Shown one piece after another: positions 31,732 to 38,717 of a DNA stretch of 64,000 bases. The notes under the pieces were generated by a model, which did no database searches, was not told the DNA's origin, and worked only from the letters and a program-made list of their open reading frames with translations. The position numbers and the translations under genes were made by a program. The stretch comes from Falsiroseomonas sp046052145 (GTDB taxonomy: Bacteria > Pseudomonadota > Alphaproteobacteria > Acetobacterales > Acetobacteraceae): NCBI GenBank assembly GCA_046052145.1, contig JBJOMW010000009.1, positions 1 to 64,000 on the forward strand, written 5' to 3'. Position 1 is the stretch's first letter, and each line of letters starts with the position of its first letter.

Positions 31732-32181
31732 TTGGACCTCCGCGATCCGGGGCTCAGCGCGGCGGCGGTCGTCGCCGCGCTCGGCCTCGCCCCGCACCCC
31801 GAGGGCGGGCATTACCGCGAGCTCTGGCGCGACGTGCCGCCCGGTGGTGGGCGTGGCGCGGGCACGGCGATCAACTTCCTGCTCGATGCCGGGGAGCGCA
31901 GCCATTGGCATCGCGTGGATGCCGCCGAGCTCTGGATCTGGCAGGGCGGCGGGCCGCTGGTGCTGTCGCTCGCCGCAACCGAGCGCGGGCCGGTGCGGGA
32001 GCTTCGCCTCGGCCCCGATCTCGGCGCCGGGGAGGCGCTGCTCGGCGTCGTGCCGAAGGGCTGGTGGCAGTCGGCGCGGCCGGCGGCGGCGCGCTGGTCG
32101 CTGGTCTGCTGCACCGTGAGCCCGGCCTTCGAGTTTTCCGGCTTCGAACTGGCGCCGGTGGGATGGGAGCCGGGGCGATGA
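31732..32181 (+). CDS. Cupin_5 (DUF985) domain protein
   Basis: A 149-residue cupin. The signature region is HPEGGHYRELWRD (about 22-34), then SHWHRVDAAELWIW with metal-type histidines and a glycine turn, and the strand VPKGWWQSARP. The start is TTG at 31732, just after the GST stop. Cupin_5 proteins are widespread and their function is unknown; some are annotated as sugar epimerase-like. It is the middle gene of a tight rightward run from gloB to 32848. Confidence 0.82.
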   Translation: MDLRDPGLSAAAVVAALGLAPHPEGGHYRELWRDVPPGGGRGAGTAINFLLDAGERSHWHRVDAAELWIWQGGGPLVLSLAATERGPVRELRLGPDLGAGEALLGVVPKGWWQSARPAAARWSLVCCTVSPAFEFSGFELAPVGWEPGR

Positions 32182-32239
32182 GCACCTCTCTGGCGTCGCG
32201 CCGCAGGCGCGCGGACCAAAGCCCCATGCGAGGTCGTGC

Positions 32240-32848
32240 ATGAGCACGAGCCTCGCATGGGATGAGCGCTACACCTCCGGTGACTTCCAGTTCGGCGAGG
32301 CGCCGAACCGCTATCTGGAGGCGCTGCGCCCCTGGCTCGCGCCGGGGATGCGTGCGCTGGCGCTCGGGGATGGGGAAGGGCGCAACGGCGTCTGGCTGGC
32401 GCAGCAAGGCCTGGCCGTCACCTCGGTCGACTGGTCGCCGGTGGGGATGGCGAAGGCGGCGCGGCTGGCGGCCGCGCGCAGCGTGACGCTCGGCACCGTC
32501 GTCGCGGATGCCGCCGCCTGGGATTATCCGGCGGGCGGCTTCGATCTTGTTGCCTGGATCTATCTGCATTTGCCGCCCGCGGACCGCGCGGCGGCCGCGC
32601 GTGGCGTGCTGCGCGCGCTGGCGCCGGGCGGGCTGCTCGCGCTCGAATGCTTCACGCCGGCGCAGCAGGGCCGCCGCAGCGGCGGGCCGAAGATGCCGGA
32701 GCTGCTGTGGTCGCGCGCGATCGTGGAGGAGCTGTTTGCCGGGCTTGAGGTGCTGGAATTGCTGGAAGGCACCGTGAGCCTGGATGAGGGCCCGCGTCAC
32801 CAGGGGCGGGCCGAAGTCGTGCGTGCGCTGCTGCGCAAGCCGGGCTGA
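32240..32848 (+). CDS. Class I SAM-dependent methyltransferase (TehB-like)
   Basis: A 202-residue methyltransferase. The SAM motif is ALALGDGEGRNGVWLA (about 39-54), with the acidic ribose contact in VTSVDWSP and motif II in GGFDLVAWIYLHLP. The N-terminal WDERYTSGDFQFGEAPNRYL is typical of the TehB/thiopurine methyltransferase-like group, which act on small molecules. The ATG at 32240 has no close purine-rich site. It ends directly against the convergent exporter gene. Confidence 0.82.
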   Translation: MSTSLAWDERYTSGDFQFGEAPNRYLEALRPWLAPGMRALALGDGEGRNGVWLAQQGLAVTSVDWSPVGMAKAARLAAARSVTLGTVVADAAAWDYPAGGFDLVAWIYLHLPPADRAAAARGVLRALAPGGLLALECFTPAQQGRRSGGPKMPELLWSRAIVEELFAGLEVLELLEGTVSLDEGPRHQGRAEVVRALLRKPG

Positions 32849-33694
32849 TCAGCGGGCGCGGGCGGCGATGAAGCCGCCGCCAGCGACCATCAGCGTTGCG
32901 GCGGCCACCCGCGCCGACATCTCGCCCTCACCGGCGGCGATCAGCAGCAAAGTGGAGGCGACCGGCACCGCATAGGCCAGCGTGCCGAGGAGCCTGGGGT
33001 CGCCGCGCTTCATGCCGACATCCCACAGGAAGAAGGCTGCCCCGACCGGCCCGAGGCCGAGCGCCAGCACGACGAACCATTGCCGCGCATCCGGTACGAC
33101 GGTGGTCTCGAAGATGAGGTGCAGCAGCGCGGCAAGTAGGGCGGAGGCGAGGCAGAATCCCGCCACCGCTTCCGTTGGCACGCGGGCAAGGCGCGGCGTG
33201 CCGGCGGTGACGGAATAGACCGCCCAGACCACGGCGCAGCCGAGCGCGGCGAGGAAGCCGGGGATCGCCTCCGGCGGGAAGGCGGCGCCGGGCCCGACCA
33301 GCAGCGCGCAGCCGGCGAAGCCAAGCGCGACCCCCGCAAGCCGCGCCGGGCCGAGCCGCATGCCGCGTAGCGGCGCCGCGAGCAGCACGATCAGCAGCGG
33401 CCAGAGATAGTTGATCAGATTGACCTCGACCGCCGGTGCCAGCGCGAAGGCGAGGAAATAGAGCGCGTGGTAGCCGAACAGCCCGCCGACCCCATGCGCC
33501 CAGGCCAGCCCGCCCTGCCGCAGCGCCGCCGCCTGCCCGCGCGCCAGCACGACCAGCAGCGCGACACTGCCCCCGATGGCAAAGCCCATCGCGGTGAGCT
33601 GCAAGGGCGGAATGCCCGCCGCAAGCCGCGAGAGCAGCGCCAGAAACGCCCAGAGGATCAGCGCGCCGCAACCGGCCAGCGTGGCGGGGGACAT
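32849..33694 (-). CDS. EamA-family (DMT) transporter
   Basis: A 281-residue inner-membrane protein with about ten predicted helices in two five-helix EamA repeats. The second half has PAFLW-like features (FFLWDVGMKRGDPRLLGTLAYAVPVASTLLL) as in the YddG-type aromatic amino acid exporters. The N-terminus GALILWAFLALLSRLA is the usual first helix. An exporter of amino acids or similar metabolites is likely; the substrate is not readable from sequence. Confidence 0.88.
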   Translation of the reverse strand: MSPATLAGCGALILWAFLALLSRLAAGIPPLQLTAMGFAIGGSVALLVVLARGQAAALRQGGLAWAHGVGGLFGYHALYFLAFALAPAVEVNLINYLWPLLIVLLAAPLRGMRLGPARLAGVALGFAGCALLVGPGAAFPPEAIPGFLAALGCAVVWAVYSVTAGTPRLARVPTEAVAGFCLASALLAALLHLIFETTVVPDARQWFVVLALGLGPVGAAFFLWDVGMKRGDPRLLGTLAYAVPVASTLLLIAAGEGEMSARVAAATLMVAGGGFIAARAR

Positions 33695-33752
33695 GGGGCG
33701 ACGTCATAGCCGCGCGGCGCAAACCCGCGAAGCCGGAGGGCGTTGATCCTGT

Positions 33753-33932
33753 ATGAAGGCCACCCCGCGCAGCCTGTTCCTCTCCGTCGCCAACCGTGCC
33801 GCCGGCTGGTGGATGGGTCATGCGGCCAACGCCGTCCGGCGCGGCCAGTCCGCCTGGGTCGCGGCCGCGACGAAGACCGGCGCACCGAAGCGCCGGCCGC
33901 GCCTTCGTCAGGCGCGGGGCAGGGGCCGGTAG
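33753..33932 (+). CDS. Small basic protein, function unknown
   Basis: A 59-residue frame beginning MKATPRSLFLSVANRAAGWW, with a GGAGGG site 12 bases upstream. The N-terminal half could form an amphipathic helix (AAGWWMGHAANAVRR), and the C-terminus is very basic (KRRPRLRQARGRGR). It overlaps the 3' end of the convergent YciI gene by 25 bases. I do not recognise a family. The amphipathic-plus-basic layout would suit a DNA- or granule-binding protein near the PHB genes, which is only a guess. Confidence 0.45.
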   Translation: MKATPRSLFLSVANRAAGWWMGHAANAVRRGQSAWVAAATKTGAPKRRPRLRQARGRGR

Positions 33933-34549
33933 GGCAGCGGCCGCAGCAGCGTGGCGTACCAGTCCATGTCGCGCCAGACGCCCTGCTGCACATAAGGATC
34001 GGCCGCCCAGAAGCGCTGCGCGGCGGCGTGGTCCATGTGGCGCGTGACCGCGATGGAGCCGCGCATCGTGCCGGCCTCGTCGAGGATCGCGCCGCCGAAG
34101 AGCAGCGTGCCGTCCTCGGCGATCGAGCGCACACGCTCGAAATGGGCGGGGCGCGCGGTGAGGCGACGGGCCTCGGCGCCTGCATCGGTGCCGTCGCGGG
34201 CGATGACGATGGTGTGGCTGCGCGGCCCCGGCATGGCGCTGCCGGCAGACGGCCAGGGCGCGTAGGGCAGTGGCGCGATGCGGAAGGGATGGAGCTCGGT
34301 GCGATGCCAGACGCCGGAGGTCGCGAAGGGCTCGGCGGCGAGATAGGCATCGAGCGCGGCGCGGTCGCCGTCGATCACCATCAGCGAGCCGAGGCTGTGG
34401 GCGTTCTCGTCATGCAGCGGCAGGCCGAGCAGCAGCTGCCCATCCCGCGCTGCTGCGGTGATGTGCGCGACATGCGCGTCGCGCGCCGCCATCCGCCGCG
34501 CCGGCGCTTCGGCATCCGTGCCGTCGAAGGCCACGACCAACCAGGTCAT
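33908..34549 (-). CDS. Protein with two tandem YciI-like domains
   Basis: A 213-residue protein made of two ferredoxin-like YciI/YCII domains, residues 1-105 and 106-213. Each begins with a strand and a DGTDA segment (VVAFDGTDAEAPAR and VIARDGTDAGAEAR) and ends with a proline/tyrosine-rich strand (PLPYAPW and PLPYRPL). Each repeat has a histidine in the usual place (RDAHVAHI and RPAHFERV). YciI proteins normally have one domain and dimerise; here the dimer is fused. The role is unknown. It lies 95 bases downstream of phaB on the same strand, behind a hairpin. Confidence 0.82.
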   Translation of the reverse strand: MTWLVVAFDGTDAEAPARRMAARDAHVAHITAAARDGQLLLGLPLHDENAHSLGSLMVIDGDRAALDAYLAAEPFATSGVWHRTELHPFRIAPLPYAPWPSAGSAMPGPRSHTIVIARDGTDAGAEARRLTARPAHFERVRSIAEDGTLLFGGAILDEAGTMRGSIAVTRHMDHAAAQRFWAADPYVQQGVWRDMDWYATLLRPLPYRPLPRA

Positions 34550-34577
34550 GCGCGCCCTCCCACTCTGCACAACGCAA

Positions 34578-34599
34578 CAGGGCCGCGAAAGCGGCCCTG
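34578..34599 (-). terminator. Hairpin terminator after phaB
   Basis: CAGGGCCGC (34578-34586) and GCGGCCCTG (34591-34599) form a perfect 9-bp stem; read with phaB the loop is TTTC. Downstream on that strand the sequence is TTGCGTTGTGC, only moderately T-rich. It lies 45 bases after the phaB stop. Confidence 0.6.
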
Positions 34600-34644
34600 C
34601 GCACAGACCATCAGGGGCGCCGGGCGCAGCCGGCGCCTGAAGGC

Positions 34645-35367
34645 TCAGTACATGTGCTGCCCGCCATTGATGGACAGCGTCGAGCCGGTGATGAAATCGG
34701 CCTCGTCGGCGGTCAGGAACGACACGCCGCGCGCGATGTCCTGCGCCGTGCCGAGACGCCCGCGCGGGATGCGCGCGATGATCTTCTCCAGCACATCGGC
34801 GGGCACGGCGCGCACCATCTCTGTGTCCACATAGCCAGGTGCCACGGCATTCACCGTGATCTGGTTGCGGGCGCCTTCCAGCGCCAGCGCCTTGGTGAAG
34901 CCGTGGATGCCGGACTTCGCCGCGGCATAGTTCACCTGGCCGAGCTGGCCGGCCTGGCCGTTGACGCTGCCGATGTTGACGATGCGGCCGAACTTCCGCG
35001 CGCTCATCCCGTCCCACACGGCCTTGCACATGTTGTAGCAGCTGCCGAGGTTGGTATCGATGACGTCGTCCCACATCTGGCGCGTCAGCTTGCGCATCAT
35101 CGCATCGCGCGTGATGCCGGCATTGTTCACCAGCACCTCGATCGGGCCGACCTCGGCCTCGATCTTCTGCACCGCCGCGAGGCAGGCGTCGAAATCGGCG
35201 ACATCGAATTTGTAGCAGGGAATGCCGGTCCGTTCCGTGAAGGCCTGGGCCGCAGCGTCATTGCCGGCATAGGAGGCGACGACCTTCCGCCCCGCGGCCT
35301 GCAACGCCTCGCTGATCGCAGCGCCGATGCCGCGCTGCCCGCCTGTGACGAGAGCCACCCGTGCCAT
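34645..35367 (-). CDS. phaB: Acetoacetyl-CoA reductase (PhaB)
   Basis: A 240-residue short-chain dehydrogenase that reduces acetoacetyl-CoA to (R)-3-hydroxybutyryl-CoA with NADPH. It has the cofactor motif TGGQRGIG (about 8-15), NNAGITRDAM, the catalytic serine and YAAAK tyrosine-lysine pair (VNYAAAKSGI), and the PhaB-specific C-terminus ADFITGSTLSINGGQHMY. phaB is separated from phaA/phaC by 6 kb and is read in the opposite direction. Its upstream region holds an FNR-type box and an sRNA candidate read away from it. Confidence 0.95.
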   Translation of the reverse strand: MARVALVTGGQRGIGAAISEALQAAGRKVVASYAGNDAAAQAFTERTGIPCYKFDVADFDACLAAVQKIEAEVGPIEVLVNNAGITRDAMMRKLTRQMWDDVIDTNLGSCYNMCKAVWDGMSARKFGRIVNIGSVNGQAGQLGQVNYAAAKSGIHGFTKALALEGARNQITVNAVAPGYVDTEMVRAVPADVLEKIIARIPRGRLGTAQDIARGVSFLTADEADFITGSTLSINGGQHMY

Positions 35368-35488
35368 ATGCAGCTTTCCCTTCTGTGGTTCTTCCGATGC
35401 GGCGCAAGGCATGTGCCGCCCAGGCCCCATCCTTGCAAGGTCGGAGCGATAGGGCAAACGACCTTCGAGCGCACCAGGCCGCTGCGGC

Positions 35489-35502
35489 TTGACCTGGATC
35501 AA
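35489..35502 (+). promoter_or_regulatory. FNR/FixK-type binding site
   Basis: TTGACCTGGATCAA is a near-perfect match to the FNR/FixK/Dnr consensus TTGAT-N4-ATCAA (one mismatch, C for T). Its centre is 35495.5. A -10-like TAGCCT lies at 35525-35530, predicting a start at about 35537. The box is then centred at -41.5, the class II activator position. Read toward phaB no matching -10 is seen. Confidence 0.65.
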
Positions 35503-35536
35503 GGAAGCGTGACGCCGGGTTGGCTAGCCTTCCCCA

Positions 35537-35626
35537 TGTCCCGAGGCGCCAAGGCGCCGCACGGACGTTCCTGGACGTTTCCTCCCTTAACTCCCCCCGG
35601 CGGCATCACCGCCGGGGTTCTTTTCG
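35537..35626 (+). ncRNA. Candidate FNR-linked small RNA
   Basis: About 90 bases run from the predicted FNR-activated start to a strong intrinsic terminator. There is no convincing gene inside: the only ATG at the 5' end opens a frame that reads straight through the terminator. The RNA would contain a GGCGCC-AA-GGCGCC hairpin (35544-35557 region) and a single-stranded pyrimidine stretch TTTCCTCCCTTAACTCC (35578-35594) able to pair with Shine-Dalgarno sequences. Expression and targets are unproven; the call rests on box, -10, terminator and spacing. Confidence 0.45.
35595..35626 (+). terminator. Intrinsic terminator
   Basis: CCCCGGCGG (35595-35603) and CCGCCGGGG (35609-35617) form a perfect 9-bp stem with loop CATCA, followed by TTCTTTTCG. 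The T-tract is on the + strand only, and no + strand gene lies upstream for more than 1.6 kb, so it must end a transcript that starts nearby. It is the best intrinsic terminator seen in the window. Confidence 0.82.
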
Positions 35627-35813
35627 TGCGCGGTCCCCAGGATGGGGGTCATCTGCCTATAGTTCGGCAGTGGATCAACCTCAAGTTGAAGATCGGCCCG
35701 AGCGATTGCGTCTTCACGCCGGCGTGAGCGGCATGCCAAGCCTGCCCCGGTTGCACCGCCCCTGGTGGTGCGCCGCCAAGGACCATGGACATGCCCGGGC
35801 AGAAGAGGCCGCG

Positions 35814-35987
35814 ATGAACACAGACACCAAGCCGACCGACCGCTCCGCCCTGGTGATGATGCTGGCCTATGTCGAGGCCGAGTGCCGGCGGCTGGGGGCG
35901 GAGGCGGCGGCGCAGCATGCGGCGATGGCCGCCGCGCTGGTGCCGGAGCAGGGTGTGGCGGCACGCGCCAGCAGCGTTCCGCACTGA
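35814..35987 (+). CDS. Small protein, function unknown
   Basis: A 57-residue frame (MNTDTKPTDRSALVMML...) with a GAAGAGG site 6 bases before the ATG. Residues 10-42 would form one amphipathic helix (VEAECRRLGAEAAAQHAAMA). I do not recognise a family. It lies alone between the sRNA candidate and the convergent metW gene. An upstream in-frame ATG would add a proline-rich leader without support. The 187 bases before it (35627-35813) hold no other gene. Confidence 0.45.
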   Translation: MNTDTKPTDRSALVMMLAYVEAECRRLGAEAAAQHAAMAAALVPEQGVAARASSVPH

Positions 35988-36018
35988 TGCGCGGCCCGGT
36001 TCGGGCTCAGTGCCCGGC

Positions 36019-36660
36019 TCAGCTCCGCCGCAACAGGAACAACCCCTGCTCGCCGAACAGATTGGCGAGCCAGGGCGAGCGCTTCCAGGGCGTGCCGAGC
36101 CCCTTATCGTCCACCGCCAGCCAGCGTTCCACCACATAGCCGTCCTTGGCGCAGAGCGCGAAGAAGTCGCGGATCGTGCAGGGGTGGATGTTCGGCGTCT
36201 CGTACCAGGGGCGGTCCCAGGTGTCGTTGTCCGGCATGCGGCCCGTGGTCAGCAGCTTCCAGCGCAGCTGCCAATGGCCGAAATTCGGGAAGGAGACGAT
36301 GGCGTAGCGCCCGATGCGTAGCATCTGCCGCAGCACTTCGCGCGGCCGTTCCACCGCCTGCAGCGTGCGCGAAAGCACCACATAGTCGAAGGCGCCGTCG
36401 GGGTAGAAGGCGAGGTCCGCATCGGCATCGCCATGGATCACCGGCAGGCCGGCGGCGACGGCTTCGGTCGCCTCCGCCATGTCGATCTCGATGCCGCGGG
36501 CATCGGCGCCCTTGGCGCGGATCAGGTGTTCAACCAGCGCGCCATCGCCGCAGCCGATGTCGAGCACGCGGGTGTTCGGTTCGATCATCTCCGCGATCAG
36601 GCGGAGGTCGAGCCGCATATTCTTCGCGACGAAGCGGATTTCCTGCGGGGCGTCCGGCAT
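36019..36660 (-). CDS. metW: Methionine biosynthesis protein MetW
   Basis: A 213-residue SAM-binding-fold protein that works with MetX in homoserine acylation. The glycine motif is VLDIGCGDGALVEHL (about 32-46); the MetW-specific blocks are SFPNFGHWQLRW and TWDRPWYETPNIHPCTIRDF. It begins 2 bases after metX and is read with it. MetW is thought to activate or stabilise MetX rather than to methylate a substrate. Confidence 0.95.
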   Translation of the reverse strand: MPDAPQEIRFVAKNMRLDLRLIAEMIEPNTRVLDIGCGDGALVEHLIRAKGADARGIEIDMAEATEAVAAGLPVIHGDADADLAFYPDGAFDYVVLSRTLQAVERPREVLRQMLRIGRYAIVSFPNFGHWQLRWKLLTTGRMPDNDTWDRPWYETPNIHPCTIRDFFALCAKDGYVVERWLAVDDKGLGTPWKRSPWLANLFGEQGLFLLRRS

Positions 36661-36662
36661 GG

Positions 36663-37802
36663 TCAGACCCCCGCCTTCTGCGCGGCGCCGCGCAGGAAAC
36701 CACCCAGCGCCCGGTGAAACACCGGCTCGTCCAGCAGGAAGGCGTCGTGGCCCTTGTCGGTCGCGATCTCGACGAAGCTCACATTCGCCGCCGCCGCGTT
36801 CAGCGCGCGCACCAGCGCGCGGCTTTCCTCGGTCGGGAACAGCCAGTCACTGCTGAAGGAGGCGACGAGGAAGCGCGTCTGCGTGCCGCGGAAGGCGGCG
36901 GCCACCTCGCCGCCATGCTCTGCCGCGAGGTCGAAGAAATCCATCGCCCGCGTGATGGTCAGGTAGGAGTTGGCGTCGAAGCGGCGGACGAAGGTGCTGC
37001 CCTGGTAGCGCAGGTAGCTTTCCACCTCGAAGACGTCTTCGAGGAAGGTCAGCGCACTGGCCCCGCGCAGCCGCCGGCCGAATTTCCGGCCAAGTGCCGC
37101 TTCGGACAGATAGGTGATGTGCGCGACCATGCGCGCCACCGACAGGCCCTTCTCAGGGATCCCGCCATCCACCCAGTAGCGGCCGCCCTTCCAATCGGGG
37201 TCGCCATGGATCGCGGCGCGGCCGACCTCATGGAAGGCGATGTTCTGCGCGGAATGGTAGGTCGCGGTCGCGATCGGCGCCGCGGCGACCACCATATCCG
37301 GATAGGTCGCGGCCCATTCGAGGACCTGCATGCCCCCCATGCTACCGCCGACCACGGCCATCAGCCGCTCGATGCCGAGATGCTCCACCAGGCGCTTCTG
37401 CGCGCGGACCATGTCGCGGATGGTGATGCTGGGGAATTCTGTGCCCCACAGCCCGCTGCCATCCGGCTTCGGCTCGGCGGGGCCGGAGGAGCCCATGCAG
37501 CCGCCCAGCACATTGGCGCAGATGACGAAGTAGCGGTCCGTGTCGATCGGTTTGCCAGGGCCCACCACCGCTTCCCACCAGCCGGGCTTGCCGGTCAGCG
37601 GGTGGGGCTCGGCCACATACTGGTCGCCGGTCAGCGCATGGCAGACCAGCACCGCGTTGCTGCGCGCCGCGTTCAGCTTGCCATAGGTCCGGTAGGCGAC
37701 CGCGAGCGGCGCCACCACGGCCCCGCAATCGAGCGCAAGCCCGTCCGTGAACAGGACGCGCTGGTGCTCGAGCTGCTGGAAAGGGGCGAGGGCCTCGTTC
37801 AT
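36663..37802 (-). CDS. metX: Homoserine O-acyltransferase (MetX)
   Basis: A 379-residue alpha/beta-hydrolase that acylates the hydroxyl of homoserine at the start of methionine synthesis. The nucleophile serine is in VVGGSMGGMQ (about residue 150); the aspartate and histidine of the triad are in SFSSDWLFP and DKGHDAFLL. The block NVLGGCMGSSGP is characteristic. The region upstream was checked for a SAM-II riboswitch, common before metX in this class, and none was seen. Acetyl or succinyl donor cannot be told safely from sequence. Confidence 0.95.
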   Translation of the reverse strand: MNEALAPFQQLEHQRVLFTDGLALDCGAVVAPLAVAYRTYGKLNAARSNAVLVCHALTGDQYVAEPHPLTGKPGWWEAVVGPGKPIDTDRYFVICANVLGGCMGSSGPAEPKPDGSGLWGTEFPSITIRDMVRAQKRLVEHLGIERLMAVVGGSMGGMQVLEWAATYPDMVVAAAPIATATYHSAQNIAFHEVGRAAIHGDPDWKGGRYWVDGGIPEKGLSVARMVAHITYLSEAALGRKFGRRLRGASALTFLEDVFEVESYLRYQGSTFVRRFDANSYLTITRAMDFFDLAAEHGGEVAAAFRGTQTRFLVASFSSDWLFPTEESRALVRALNAAAANVSFVEIATDKGHDAFLLDEPVFHRALGGFLRGAAQKAGV

Positions 37803-37942
37803 GTCCCGTTGGGCTGCCGCAAGGGGGCGAAGGAATAGGCGCGCCGCCGCCCCGGGGCAACCGGCGAGGCTGCGAGGGGCCGGCCGGCTGCCTTGGCGCC
37901 GGGGGCGGCTCGCTCTATGGAACCGGTCGGACCCGGATCCAG

Positions 37943-38701
37943 ATGCCCGACACCGCGCCCCCTGCCGCCGCCCATGCCGATCTTGCCGCGCTGCGGGCGG
38001 AGATCGACATGCTGGACGACGCCATCCACGACCTGCTGATGCGCCGGGCCGGCGTCGTCGCCCGGCTGGCCGCGAGCCGCACCAAGGGCGCCGGCCCGGC
38101 CCTGCGGCCGGGGCGGGAGGCGATCATCCTCCGCCGCCTGCTGGCGCGCCATGCCGGGCCGCTGCCCCGCGGGGCGCTGGTGCGGCTGTGGCGCGAGCTG
38201 CTCTGCGCCCACACGCTGCTGCAGGCGCCGCTCTCGGCCGCCGCCTGGCTCGATGAGGCCGGGATCGAGGTGTTGCGCGACCATCTCGGCCTCTCGGCGC
38301 CGGTCACGCGCTGCGCGGACGACGCCGCGGCGCTGGCCGCCGCCACCGAAGGCCGGACGGCACTCGCCGCCCTGCCGCCTTCGGGCCGATGGTGGCGCAC
38401 CGAGACCCCCTTGCGCCTGCATGTCACGGCGCGCCTGCCCTTCTTTGGCCCGTCCGGGCCGACCGTCTTCCTGCTCTCCCCGACCCCGCCCGATCCGTCC
38501 GGTGACGACCGCACCCTGGTGCGCCTGCCAGACGGCGCCGAGGCCGCACTCGCCGCCGCCGGCCTGCCGCCCGCCGTGCTGACCCGGGCGGAGGGCTTCG
38601 CCCTGGCGGAGCTGCCCGGCATGCTCGCCCCGGGCGATGCTCGCCTGGCCGCGTCGGGTGCCACCGTTCTCGGCGCCTACGCCGCCCCTTTCACCGCCTG
38701 A
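37943..38701 (+). CDS. Chorismate mutase
   Basis: A 252-residue protein whose N-terminal 85 residues are an AroQ-type chorismate mutase (LRAEIDMLDDAIHDLLMRRAG, with the key arginine and lysine in AASRTKG, then RPGREAIILRRLL). The remaining 165 residues form a second domain present in many alphaproteobacterial chorismate mutases; it lacks the prephenate dehydratase signatures I looked for. It opens an operon with hisC and tyrA, so it feeds prephenate to tyrosine synthesis. Confidence 0.85.
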   Translation: MPDTAPPAAAHADLAALRAEIDMLDDAIHDLLMRRAGVVARLAASRTKGAGPALRPGREAIILRRLLARHAGPLPRGALVRLWRELLCAHTLLQAPLSAAAWLDEAGIEVLRDHLGLSAPVTRCADDAAALAAATEGRTALAALPPSGRWWRTETPLRLHVTARLPFFGPSGPTVFLLSPTPPDPSGDDRTLVRLPDGAEAALAAAGLPPAVLTRAEGFALAELPGMLAPGDARLAASGATVLGAYAAPFTA

Positions 38702-38717
38702 CCGCAGGGTTTCCGCC

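Noticed and set aside
32178..32260. Two similar ATGAGCAC starts 62 bases apart before the TehB-like gene
   Set aside because: The similarity covers only about 10 bases and then diverges. The first frame has no continuing similarity, so it is treated as chance.
35671..35694. Inverted repeat TCAAC-CTCAA-GTTGA as a MerR-type promoter operator
   Set aside because: No suitable -35/-10 pair with 19-base spacing is seen around it, and no MerR-type gene is adjacent.
35536..35727. A leaderless protein starting at the ATG at the predicted start of the sRNA candidate
   Set aside because: The frame has no ribosome site and runs through a strong intrinsic terminator; its sequence has no protein-like pattern.
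37803..37942. SAM-II riboswitch upstream of metX
   Set aside because: Alphaproteobacterial metX genes often carry one, but the conserved pseudoknot bases and A-rich segment are not present in these 140 bases.
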